Shown here: positions 51,698 through 59,380 of the stretch, one piece after another
How positions within the stretch are numbered: position 1 is the first letter of the stretch
Layout of the letters: the number at the start of each line of letters is the position of its first letter
Assembly: GCA_039819665.1 (NCBI GenBank)
Contig: JBCBRM010000014.1
Location: forward strand, 81,362 to 145,361
Direction of reading: 5' to 3'
From: JAWPMV01 sp039819665
GTDB taxonomy: Bacteria; Bacteroidota; Bacteroidia; J057
DNA: 64,000 nucleotides
Program-made: the position numbers and the translations under genes
Notes under the pieces: model-generated
The model's input: the letters and a program-made list of their open reading frames with translations, nothing else
The model's database searches: none
What the model was told of the DNA's origin: nothing

Positions 51698-53548
51698 ATG
51701 AAAGCTATTCTAATCACGCTAGTTATTTCATTACTCTTTCCCTGGAGCCTTTTTAGTCAGAGAACACAGAAACCTGTCCTTCATGCCAAGCATTGGATGG
51801 CTATCACGGGAAAACCTTTAGGTGCCAGTGCAGGAGCAAAAATTTTCAATGATGGAGGAAATGCAGTTGATGCTGCCTGCGCTATGCTAGGGGCTACAGC
51901 AACTATGTGGGATGTTTTGAGTTGGGGGGGCGAAACTCAGGCCCTGATCTATAATCCCAAAACCAAAAAGGTAATCGGGATCAATGCGCTGGGGGTAGCC
52001 CCTACAGGAGCGACTCCCGAGTTTTTCCTGGAAAAGGATATGAAGTATCCTCCTTCCTTTGGGCCCTTAGCCGCAGTTACTCCCGGAACTCCCGGAGGGC
52101 TCATGACGATGTTGGCTGAATATGGGACTATGAGCCTCAAAGATGTACTCGCGCCGGCTATGCAAATGGCAGAAGGGTATCCCATAGAAGCGCAGACTGC
52201 GGATAATATTGAACGAAATAAGGAACGTATCAAAGAGTGGCCTTATTCTAAAAAGGTCTTTCTCACACATTTAGGAGAAGAAAGAGAAGCTCCCCATGTA
52301 GGAGAGATATTCGTTCAAAAAGACCTGCTCAATACTTTGCAAAAACTGGTAGATGCAGAAGCTGCTGCCCTGAAAGTAGGAAAGTCTCGTAAAGAAGCGA
52401 TTTATGCCGCATATGAACGCTTTTATAAAGGAGATATAGCCGATGAATTGGTGAGAGGAACCCAGGAACAAGGCGGCTTGATCACAAAAGAAGACCTGGC
52501 CAATTGGAAGGTGTACATTGAAGAACCTGATATGACGACCTACAAAGGGATTGAAGTGTATAAACTTACTTCCTGGGTGCAGGGGCCTGTTTTGCTACAG
52601 GCTCTAAATATGGTCGAGCAATTAGACATGAATTGTATGGACTACAATACGGCCCGCTATGTTCATGCCTTATATCAGGTGATGAATATGAGCTTTGCCG
52701 ATCGGGACTTTTATTATGGCGATCCCTATTACGGACCAGAAGAACCCATGAAAGGGTTGCTTTCAAAAGAGTATGCAAAGGAGAGAGTGGAGCAAATCAA
52801 TTGGGAGAAAAATGAAAAAGATATCAAACCTGGTGATCCTTATAAGTTTCAGGAAGGTGAAAATCCCTACCTCGATTATCTCAAAGATTGGAATAAAGAC
52901 ATTACAGAAGCGGGACCTATCCGTTTTCAGGAAGACCAGGAATTTCCTGAGGATGAATCTTTCTATTATGGTACAACTTCGATTCAAGCAGCGGATGAAG
53001 AAGGTTGGGTAGTTTCGATTACGCCTAGTGGAGGCTGGGTGCCAGCTACCATAGCCGGAAATACAGGAGTAGGGCTAAGTCAACGCATGCAAAGTTTTGT
53101 CCTAAAGAAAGAAGAAAACCCCTATAATGTAGTTGAACCCGGTAAAAGACCTCGTGCTACCTTGACACCTAGCATGGCTTTGAAAGATGGCAAACCCTAT
53201 ATTTCCTTTGCTGTACAGGGAGGAGACAGCCAGGACCAGAACCAACTACAATTCTTCCTGAATATGGTTGAGTTCGGCATGAATGTACAGGAAGCCGTAG
53301 AAGCCGCCAACATCAATAGTTTTCAAATGCGAGGATCATTCGGAGCCCATCCCATTAGACCCGGGGTGATGCTCATCCACGAATCTACGCCTCCCTGGAC
53401 CCGCAAAAGGCTGCGGGAAATGGGCTACAAACTTGAAGTTCAGCCCAGAACTTCCGGCCCGATTAATGCGATCTTTTTCGATTGGCTCAATGGCTCAATG
53501 TGGGGAGGTTCCAGTAATTACGGTGAGGACTATGGAATAGGGTGGTAA
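51698..53548 (+). CDS. Gamma-glutamyltransferase-family protein
   Basis: A 616-residue exported Ntn-hydrolase precursor. The signal peptide is about residues 2-20. The large subunit has GASAGAKIFNDGGNAVDAACAM, GVAPTGATPEF and AAVTPGTPGGLM. The likely autoproteolysis site and nucleophile are Thr426 or Thr427 in YYGTTSIQAADEEGWVVSITPSGGW, and later PRATLTPSMALKDGKPYISFAVQGGDSQDQNQLQFFLN matches the small subunit. The classical glutamate-binding SSGG is replaced by PSGG. It likely cleaves a gamma-glutamyl amide or acts as an amidohydrolase; the substrate is uncertain. Confidence 0.88.
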   Translation: MKAILITLVISLLFPWSLFSQRTQKPVLHAKHWMAITGKPLGASAGAKIFNDGGNAVDAACAMLGATATMWDVLSWGGETQALIYNPKTKKVIGINALGVAPTGATPEFFLEKDMKYPPSFGPLAAVTPGTPGGLMTMLAEYGTMSLKDVLAPAMQMAEGYPIEAQTADNIERNKERIKEWPYSKKVFLTHLGEEREAPHVGEIFVQKDLLNTLQKLVDAEAAALKVGKSRKEAIYAAYERFYKGDIADELVRGTQEQGGLITKEDLANWKVYIEEPDMTTYKGIEVYKLTSWVQGPVLLQALNMVEQLDMNCMDYNTARYVHALYQVMNMSFADRDFYYGDPYYGPEEPMKGLLSKEYAKERVEQINWEKNEKDIKPGDPYKFQEGENPYLDYLKDWNKDITEAGPIRFQEDQEFPEDESFYYGTTSIQAADEEGWVVSITPSGGWVPATIAGNTGVGLSQRMQSFVLKKEENPYNVVEPGKRPRATLTPSMALKDGKPYISFAVQGGDSQDQNQLQFFLNMVEFGMNVQEAVEAANINSFQMRGSFGAHPIRPGVMLIHESTPPWTRKRLREMGYKLEVQPRTSGPINAIFFDWLNGSMWGGSSNYGEDYGIGW

Positions 53549-53570
53549 AAATTGAAATCTGGTTTATATA

Positions 53571-53610
53571 AAAAAACTGGGGGTAGCCAATAAGCTACCC
53601 CCAGTTTTTT
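53571..53610. terminator. Bidirectional rho-independent terminator
   Basis: A perfect 17-bp stem (AAAAAACTGGGGGTAGC / GCTACCCCCAGTTTTTT) with loop CAATAA. It serves both the GGT-like gene (plus) and the M43 protease gene (minus). Confidence 0.95.
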
Positions 53611-53646
53611 ATTTCGAATAAGCCAAAATGGCTATACACTTTCTCA

Positions 53647-55107
53647 TTAATGAAAATGGCATTCTATAGGCTTATTCGTTATAATCAATCGACTTGGATC
53701 CATTACCTTCTTCTTACCTTTTAAAATATTGGTTGGAGTAGGAATAAAAAGTCCAAAGTCTATGACCAAACGTACTCTCTCTCTTTGCCCGTAGGTAAAT
53801 ACACGTTCAGTACCCCCATAATCCATCAGATTGTCTTTAGAAAAATCATTTCCGAGGCAGTCTTCCGTAACATTCAGGAAGGCTCCATTTGGATTACGAT
53901 AGGCATAAGTATCAGTAACATAATCGCCTTCGAGGCTGCAACCTACTTCAAACATATGATGTAATCCAAGAAGGTGCCCCAATTCGTGAGCAAGTGTACC
54001 TACTGACATTCCTCCGCCCGCAGCATTGAGGAATACACGATTGTAAATGGGATCACTAGGCTCTGTATCTACAGAAGGAGCTCCCGGTAGATCGACTCCC
54101 AATAAGGTTGCCAACTGTGCATTACCAGCAAAGGACCAGCCATTCCCTGCTCCAACAAAAACATTGATATACTTATTGGGGTTCCAGTAATTTTCTCTGG
54201 CCAGCTGTTGCATACGACCCAGAGTTATTGTTCCATTTCCTTCCTGAATCACGTGGATACCTGGGCCAGAAAGACTCTCTCCAGCGGGGGCTGAAGATGC
54301 CAATGAGAATTTTACAAAGGTATTTACTTTATTGGCATTATCTCCAGCTCTGATCACATCATCTGGCGTGATACCTGTATTGGAAAACAGACGATTGGTC
54401 CCGGATATAAGTGAGGGAACTAATGACCTGAAATTATCCGTATTGATAAAGTGAAATACGATAGGAAGCTCTACTTCATCAAACTGTTTTCTCTCACGGA
54501 CAAATATGGTTTCAGTATTACTTGTGAGGTTTCCGAGCTTAAAGGTAAAATCGTATTCTCCCGCTTGACTAAACTGAAAACCTTCTTTTTTATCCTGAGC
54601 TGCTCCGGCCAGTAAAAGCTTGATATCCTCATTTTGAGTTAACTCAAATTCTTTCCCATCGATCACAACCAACTGACGAAAATCACCAGAGACTGACCAT
54701 TCATTAGTAGTAAGGTAGTTTACACCATTATGCTGAAGTTTTAGACGTTCAACGTCGCTTTCATCAAAAGCTTCAACACGCAGGATGTTTGAGATAACTC
54801 CATTAGGCAAGACCCCTTTGATGGTATATCGTCCTTTATTGGAAGGAGCGAAGGTATTGTCAGGGAGGGTGTCATTATTGGCGATATAAGTTACCGGCAC
54901 ATAACGAAGGGTATCAAAGAAAGTAGTTAATACTTCACTGCTAAGTACAATCGGCGCATCATTGGCAACATAGAAATCCTTGTCCGCATAAATATTGAGG
55001 TAGCGGGCTGAAAGATTCTCGTAGATATCTTCCATTCCTCGAGGATTTTGATTGTTGCAGGCAGCCAGTAGTAAAAGCGAGACGACTAGACTAAAATATT
55101 TTTTCAT
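53647..55107 (-). CDS. M43-type zinc metalloprotease lipoprotein (cytophagalysin-like)
   Basis: A 486-residue lipoprotein (lipobox LLAAC, Cys17). After about 220 residues of beta-rich N-terminal domain, the peptidase domain bears the zinc site HELGHLLGLHH (His374, His378, His384; Glu375) and the Met-turn NLMDYGG, as in M43 pappalysin/cytophagalysin proteases. It is the second gene of a minus-strand pair: the outer-membrane protein stop is 2 bp upstream of its ATG. No T9SS sorting domain is seen, so it is probably anchored in the outer membrane by its lipid. The substrate is unknown. Confidence 0.9.
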   Translation of the reverse strand: MKKYFSLVVSLLLLAACNNQNPRGMEDIYENLSARYLNIYADKDFYVANDAPIVLSSEVLTTFFDTLRYVPVTYIANNDTLPDNTFAPSNKGRYTIKGVLPNGVISNILRVEAFDESDVERLKLQHNGVNYLTTNEWSVSGDFRQLVVIDGKEFELTQNEDIKLLLAGAAQDKKEGFQFSQAGEYDFTFKLGNLTSNTETIFVRERKQFDEVELPIVFHFINTDNFRSLVPSLISGTNRLFSNTGITPDDVIRAGDNANKVNTFVKFSLASSAPAGESLSGPGIHVIQEGNGTITLGRMQQLARENYWNPNKYINVFVGAGNGWSFAGNAQLATLLGVDLPGAPSVDTEPSDPIYNRVFLNAAGGGMSVGTLAHELGHLLGLHHMFEVGCSLEGDYVTDTYAYRNPNGAFLNVTEDCLGNDFSKDNLMDYGGTERVFTYGQRERVRLVIDFGLFIPTPTNILKGKKKVMDPSRLIITNKPIECHFH

Positions 55108-55109
55108 CT

Positions 55110-55736
55110 TTAGAACATATAAGATACTGTCAGGGAACTTCCTTTAGACTTGATTACTGCAGGTCCGATGAAGGCTTCGGCGACATTGTTTAGGGAATTG
55201 TAGAGATTTAGGTTGAGAATGTAGCGCTGGTAACGAAGGCCCAGTTGAAGTTGCAAGCCGTAGTTAAGGCTGCTGAAAAGATCTTCTTCAAAAAACACAT
55301 CATCCGTTGAAGAGCTGATATCCTCGCTCAGGTTTAAAGCAGCATATCCGCCTATTCCTGCCGATAATTTGAACTTGTCAACATCCACAGTGTAAATGGC
55401 TGGAATAGCAGCCAGACGAAGGGCATTGAAGCTTACTTTGGTTTCAACGCTTTGGACATCATCAGCAAAGGTTTCATTAGCACCATAAATGCTGTATCCC
55501 AGATACAGGCGAGACTCAAAGTTTGACTTTTGAATAACAGGAAAATCGATTCCTGCTTCAAAGCCAAATAGAGAACCTGAGTCAAATGGTAGGGAAGGAA
55601 AACCTGTGCGATAGAATGTAGACTGGGTTAGACCGGCATAGGCACCAATCTTGGATACTTTTTCTTCTTTCTGGTCTTGTGCAAAAGTTAGGGATACCAA
55701 AGAGAGGAAAAGTAACGTTAGGATTACTTTTTTCAT
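55110..55736 (-). CDS. Outer-membrane beta-barrel protein
   Basis: A 208-residue exported protein, started at the ATG at 55736 so that the signal peptide (KKVILTLLFLSLVSLTFAQ) is N-terminal. The mature part has eight or so amphipathic strands (IGAYAGLTQSTFYR, FGFEAGIDFPV, LGYSIYGAN ... LQLQLGLRYQRYILNLNLYNSL) and a terminal Phe in SLTVSYMF, typical of a small PorT/OmpA-like barrel (Pfam OMP_b-brl_2 type). It is co-transcribed with the M43 lipoprotein 2 bp downstream. Ligand unknown. Confidence 0.85.
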   Translation of the reverse strand: MKKVILTLLFLSLVSLTFAQDQKEEKVSKIGAYAGLTQSTFYRTGFPSLPFDSGSLFGFEAGIDFPVIQKSNFESRLYLGYSIYGANETFADDVQSVETKVSFNALRLAAIPAIYTVDVDKFKLSAGIGGYAALNLSEDISSSTDDVFFEEDLFSSLNYGLQLQLGLRYQRYILNLNLYNSLNNVAEAFIGPAVIKSKGSSLTVSYMF

Positions 55737-56041
55737 TCTTCGAAGATAATTGCTAGTTAGTTTTTGATGCAAAAAATAGTATGAATATTCGCCCTAAAAA
55801 GGACAGTCCATAATAAAAATTGGGTTTTAGAGGGGAGTGCTTCTTTATCACCTTTATGTAGAGACAATGTTCAGTCTAAATACCCGAACACTTGTTAGCC
55901 TAAATTTACGACCTTTGGTAGTTCTTTTCAATTTTTTGTAAATAAAGGATTCATTTTCGGAAATACTAGCTAAAAAAATAGCCCCTTCTTTGTCGAAAGG
56001 GCTTATATCTTCTTAGGTTAAATGGCGTTTATACAATTGCT
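55737..56041. other. 305-bp gap with terminator only
   Basis: This gap separates the barrel gene and the sigma-partner gene, both on the minus strand. It contains the terminator at 55972-56003 and the promoter region of the barrel/protease pair. A tract like AACACTTGTTAGCC near 55890 faintly recalls the AC-rich repeats. No open reading frame of note is seen. Confidence 0.5.
55972..56003 (-). terminator. Terminator of the sigma-factor pair
   Basis: On the minus strand: stem AGCCCTTTC / GAAGGGGCT (one mismatch), loop GACAAA, then seven T. It follows the 56042 gene by about 40 bp. Confidence 0.8.
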
Positions 56042-56653
56042 TTATTCCTTTTCTAATTCTCTGATCTCTTCAAGGAGGATTTCTGTATTACCCATCTTCC
56101 TTCTGTAAAATCGCTCATACCATATTCCGACTGATATTCCGACTAGCGCACATAGTAAGAAAGTGGCTACCATGAGTTGGCCATTTTCATATAAGTCAAT
56201 TTTGAAGCCCGTCCAAAGAATGATGGGCCAAATAGTGAGGATAAGTATCGCTCCCAATAAGATTTCCCATCTGCCCATCTGTGTGCGGTAGTCCTGTAAT
56301 GCATAAAAGTGCTTTTGAAGTTCTAGTACAGAGGTTCCTCTTTCATCCAGCTGCTTCATTTTTCTCATCCGAACGATAGCAAAGTATATCAGCATAGAGG
56401 CACATGCCGCTGCAATAATTCCTGGTAAACTAAACTTGATCTCCTCTATGAGAGAGACCGAGAGAAGCAGAAGATAGATGACAAAAAAAGCGGTCAGGAT
56501 ACTACTTATCAGCTCAGAAAAATAGGGGGCTTGCAACTCTTTCTTTGCTTTTTCCAATTTAGCTTCCCGAAGCATAGCTTCATTTAACTTAAGGTTCTGC
56601 TCTAGTTTTTTATTGTGCTGAGCCCAAAGGCTTTCCATTTTTTCTAAATCCAT
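56042..56653 (-). CDS. Two-span membrane protein downstream of sigma factor
   Basis: A 203-residue protein with a cytosolic helical N terminus (MDLEKMESLWAQHNKKLEQNLKLNEAMLREAKLEKAKKEL) and four membrane segments (about 47-68, 74-93, 127-146, 158-178), with a short charged tail. It lies 9 bp after the ECF sigma gene and so is a candidate partner, perhaps regulating it, though it is not a canonical anti-sigma factor with a RskA or FecR-type domain. Similar proteins follow sigma factors in other Bacteroidota. Confidence 0.75.
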   Translation of the reverse strand: MDLEKMESLWAQHNKKLEQNLKLNEAMLREAKLEKAKKELQAPYFSELISSILTAFFVIYLLLLSVSLIEEIKFSLPGIIAAACASMLIYFAIVRMRKMKQLDERGTSVLELQKHFYALQDYRTQMGRWEILLGAILILTIWPIILWTGFKIDLYENGQLMVATFLLCALVGISVGIWYERFYRRKMGNTEILLEEIRELEKE

Positions 56654-56662
56654 GATCTTGGT

Positions 56663-57154
56663 TTAAATACTTTTTACTCGATCTTTCAATTTCTTTTTGA
56701 TCCTGCTGATTTTGCTGGATACATTGGTTTCTGAGATACCCAGTATTTCAGCAATCTCCTTTTGTTTGATCCCATCCAGATACAAGAGAATCAACGCCTT
56801 ATCATTGGCACTCAGTTGATTGATAAATATGTACAATAAGGCCAGTTGTTCTTCATAGGCTTCATCTTTCTCTTCTGCAGCTATGGAAAAAAGGGAAGAA
56901 TCCAGATAACTTCTTTTCAATTTGTGTCGAGAATGGGTTCGGTAAAACATAATGGCGGTATTCAGAGCTACCTTATACATCCAGGTTGAAAGCTTAACCC
57001 GCCCATCAAATCCCTCCATAGATTTCCACAGCTGTAAAAGGATTTCCTGCTCAAGATCTTTCCTATCCGTTGGATCCGAACAGTAGGAATGGCAGACCTT
57101 ATAAATCAGGCTTTGGTGCTGCTTAATGATTTTTATGAAGGCTTCTTTTTCCAA
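56663..57154 (-). CDS. ECF-type RNA polymerase sigma factor
   Basis: A 163-residue sigma factor with region 2 (about 10-75, LIYKVCHSYCSDPTDRKDLEQEILLQLWKSMEGFDGRVKLSTWMYKVALNTAIMFYR) and region 4 (about 105-160, ANDKALILLYLDGIKQKEIAEILGISETNVSSKISRIKKKLKD). It opens a two-gene minus-strand operon with a membrane protein 9 bp downstream. It is the second sigma/membrane-protein pair in the window. Regulon unknown. Confidence 0.93.
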   Translation of the reverse strand: MEKEAFIKIIKQHQSLIYKVCHSYCSDPTDRKDLEQEILLQLWKSMEGFDGRVKLSTWMYKVALNTAIMFYRTHSRHKLKRSYLDSSLFSIAAEEKDEAYEEQLALLYIFINQLSANDKALILLYLDGIKQKEIAEILGISETNVSSKISRIKKKLKDRVKSI

Positions 57155-57254
57155 ATTTTGAGATTGATTCTTTTACTTTATTATTAGAGAAATTAGAGAT
57201 TTCCTCACAGGGAAAGTTGATTTTTTTTCTTTCGGGGAAAATTTAGCTTGCATT

Positions 57255-58040
57255 ATGGGAAGAAAAGTTGCCCTTATCGGTATTGGAAATCTTGCTCACA
57301 GCCTTTTGCCAGGCCTCAAAGCTGCAGGTTGCGAAATCCTGCAATTGATCTCCAGAAATCAGGAGAAACTGAAAAGTTATCAGGAGAAATATCAGGTTGC
57401 TCATATTAGTAAACATTTCAACGAACTCCATCCGGAAGCTGAGCTGGTTTTCCTTTGTTTGCCCGATTCACTCATCCAGCCGGCAGCAGAAAAACTGGCA
57501 GAAACGGGACGGAAGGATTGTCTTTTTCTCCACACTTCTGGTAGCATTCCCTTGAAGACTTTGGAGGTATTAGGCGAAAGAATAGGCGTATTTTATCCCA
57601 TGCAAATATTTACAAAAGACCGCATTACCCCTTTTGAGGACTTGCCTTTATTTTTGGAGGGGAATGAGGACGTATATCCCATCATAGATGAGCTGGCGAA
57701 AGCGATTTCCAACAAGGTTTATCCTCTTGATTCAGAGGATCGTCTCCGCCTGCATATGGGAGCCGTTATGGTCTGCAATTTCACTAATTACCTATATCGC
57801 ATGGCTGAGGAAAATATGCCGCAGAAAGAAGGGGTTCATTTCAATCTCTACGAGCCTCTGATTCGCGAACATATCGACAAGGTATTTAATTTCGGTCCCC
57901 AGAACACACAAACAGGTCCGGCCATTCGCAAAGATCTTCCCACTATTCTTCAGCATTTACATTTATTGGAAGAAAAAGAGTTGCAGCAGGATTTGTATTG
58001 GGAGATGAGTAAGATGATTAGGCCAGATTTGGAAATTTAG
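57255..58040 (+). CDS. Rossmann-fold and DUF2520 protein
   Basis: A 261-residue cytosolic protein resembling pyrroline-5-carboxylate reductase and other NAD(P)-dependent dehydrogenases. The N-terminal Rossmann fold has GIGNLAHSLLPGL and LVFLCLPDSLIQPAAEKLAE, and HTSGSIPLKTLEVL matches the DUF2520 link. The C-terminal helical domain (about 120-255) includes HMGAVMVCNFTNYLYRMAEE and the pattern TGPAIRKD. The reaction is unknown. It is divergent from the sigma operon; the 100-bp gap between must hold both promoters. Confidence 0.88.
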   Translation: MGRKVALIGIGNLAHSLLPGLKAAGCEILQLISRNQEKLKSYQEKYQVAHISKHFNELHPEAELVFLCLPDSLIQPAAEKLAETGRKDCLFLHTSGSIPLKTLEVLGERIGVFYPMQIFTKDRITPFEDLPLFLEGNEDVYPIIDELAKAISNKVYPLDSEDRLRLHMGAVMVCNFTNYLYRMAEENMPQKEGVHFNLYEPLIREHIDKVFNFGPQNTQTGPAIRKDLPTILQHLHLLEEKELQQDLYWEMSKMIRPDLEI

Positions 58041-58129
58041 TTTTTCTCCTTTTAGATGGAAAAGAAGCAAAAAATCAAGCAGCTGCAAAACCTCGCGCAG
58101 TCCGGCCCTCGCACCCGATGCAGCAGCCT

Positions 58130-58382
58130 GGCCCCGTCTCGTATGGGGAGAACGTGTTGGTGTGTTTGAGTGTTAGGGGGTTGGAGCTAGGTTTTCCTAG
58201 CCAAATCCTTAATCGATTCCTATTACCGTAGCCGCTTATTGCTATCGGCGGCAGTCGGCCCGAATCTACCCTGCCCCTACCCAGGCGCGTAGGGCTGGCA
58301 GCGCCAATCGGGAAAAGGGGTGGCTATGTGTTGCTGGTTCTTGGCGCTGCGATTTTAGCTCCACCTTTTCTAAAAAGGTGGA
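58130..58382 (-). repeat. Dispersed structured intergenic element, copy 2
   Basis: On the minus strand, from 58382 downward: hairpin 1 (CCACCTTTTTA arm with GAAAAGGTGG; perfect 9-bp arms), the conserved TCGCAG word, a perfect 9-bp stem (GCAGCGCCA, 58350-58342 / TGGCGCTGC, 58306-58298), CCCGAT before its 3' arm, a third hairpin (GGCTAGG / CCTAGC, near 58200), an AC-rich tract (ACACACCAACACG) and CGAGACGGGGCC at 58141-58130. It has the same module order as copy 1 at 28191-28386 but carries extra sequence after the stem. The rest of the 350-bp gap 58041-58390 has no gene. Confidence 0.75.
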
Positions 58383-58390
58383 TAAAAGCC

Positions 58391-59380
58391 CTAAAAACCT
58401 GCCAAATTCCGATCCTTCCTAACAACAAACTTACCAAAGTCCGCCAACTCAGATGCCCCATTTAGTTTCTCCACAATCATATCGCCTACTTTCGCCCGGA
58501 AATGCACCTGCTCAAACCAATACTGGCGGTCATCGATGATCGGACGCGCTTCGCTGAAATCCCAATAGTCAGTAATTTCTGCAACTTTTGCCTTGTATTC
58601 ATCAAATTTATTGGTCTTGACATCTGCCAGCTTTTTATGATAGACAGGTAAATAAACGACTTGCAGCTCAATCCCTTGTTCCTCGCAAAATTGCTTGATT
58701 TCCTTGATCGCGTAGAGAGATTCATCCATGCGAGGGAGTTTGAGCGGCCAGTCGAGATCAAATTTCCAGTCTGTCAGGTGGAGGTCCATGTTTTCCTCCA
58801 CATAAGTTTCTCTTTCGGTTTTAAAGGGTATGCCTGTACCCTGTATGTCGTAGGTAACCAGAAAAGGTTTATCCTTATTTATAGGGTACCAGGCTTTCTT
58901 TAGGACGCCAAAATTTGGCATGCGTAACAAATATTTTGCCTGAAATTCTGTCCTTTTCGCCCAGGAATCCGAATAAGGTTTGCGTAAAAAGGAACTATTC
59001 TGGTCATGGGTGCGGGTATAGCTAAATTCATCCAGACAGATGACAACATTTTTGATCTTGTATCCCGTATTTGCCAATTGCTTCATATCCTCCATCCATT
59101 CGAAAGGCAAGCCCATGGAATAAGTCATATTGTAGTACTTGCCGTCTCGCATATTTCGGCTATCAATATTTCCGACTTTCGAGGAGCCGAAAATGAAGGA
59201 ATCGAAATCCCGTTTTTCCTCACTTAGCCATTTCATCTTTACAAAGCGCTGATTGGGCTCTATGACCTGTTGGCTAAAGTCCTCTCTAAATATTCCAAAG
59301 GGATCAACCACGTAAATTATCACAGGCATCAGCAGCAATGGAAGAGTAAATAGCAATATGGATTTGAGAAACGCTTTCAT
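58391..59380 (-). CDS. SGNH-like membrane-anchored partner of MBOAT
   Basis: A 329-residue protein with start at the ATG at 59380, which overlaps the MBOAT stop as TAATG; an upstream frame within MBOAT is not used. The N-terminal membrane helix (KAFLKSILLFTLPLLLMPVIIYVV) is followed by a DltD/AlgJ/AlgX-like SGNH domain. Ser66 lies in FIFGSSKVGN and a late motif is FEQVHFRAKVGD; the typical D-x2-H here is E-x2-H. Such proteins hand acyl groups from a MBOAT to a polysaccharide, lipid or teichoic-like acceptor. Activity is inferred. Confidence 0.82.
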   Translation of the reverse strand: MKAFLKSILLFTLPLLLMPVIIYVVDPFGIFREDFSQQVIEPNQRFVKMKWLSEEKRDFDSFIFGSSKVGNIDSRNMRDGKYYNMTYSMGLPFEWMEDMKQLANTGYKIKNVVICLDEFSYTRTHDQNSSFLRKPYSDSWAKRTEFQAKYLLRMPNFGVLKKAWYPINKDKPFLVTYDIQGTGIPFKTERETYVEENMDLHLTDWKFDLDWPLKLPRMDESLYAIKEIKQFCEEQGIELQVVYLPVYHKKLADVKTNKFDEYKAKVAEITDYWDFSEARPIIDDRQYWFEQVHFRAKVGDMIVEKLNGASELADFGKFVVRKDRNLAGF

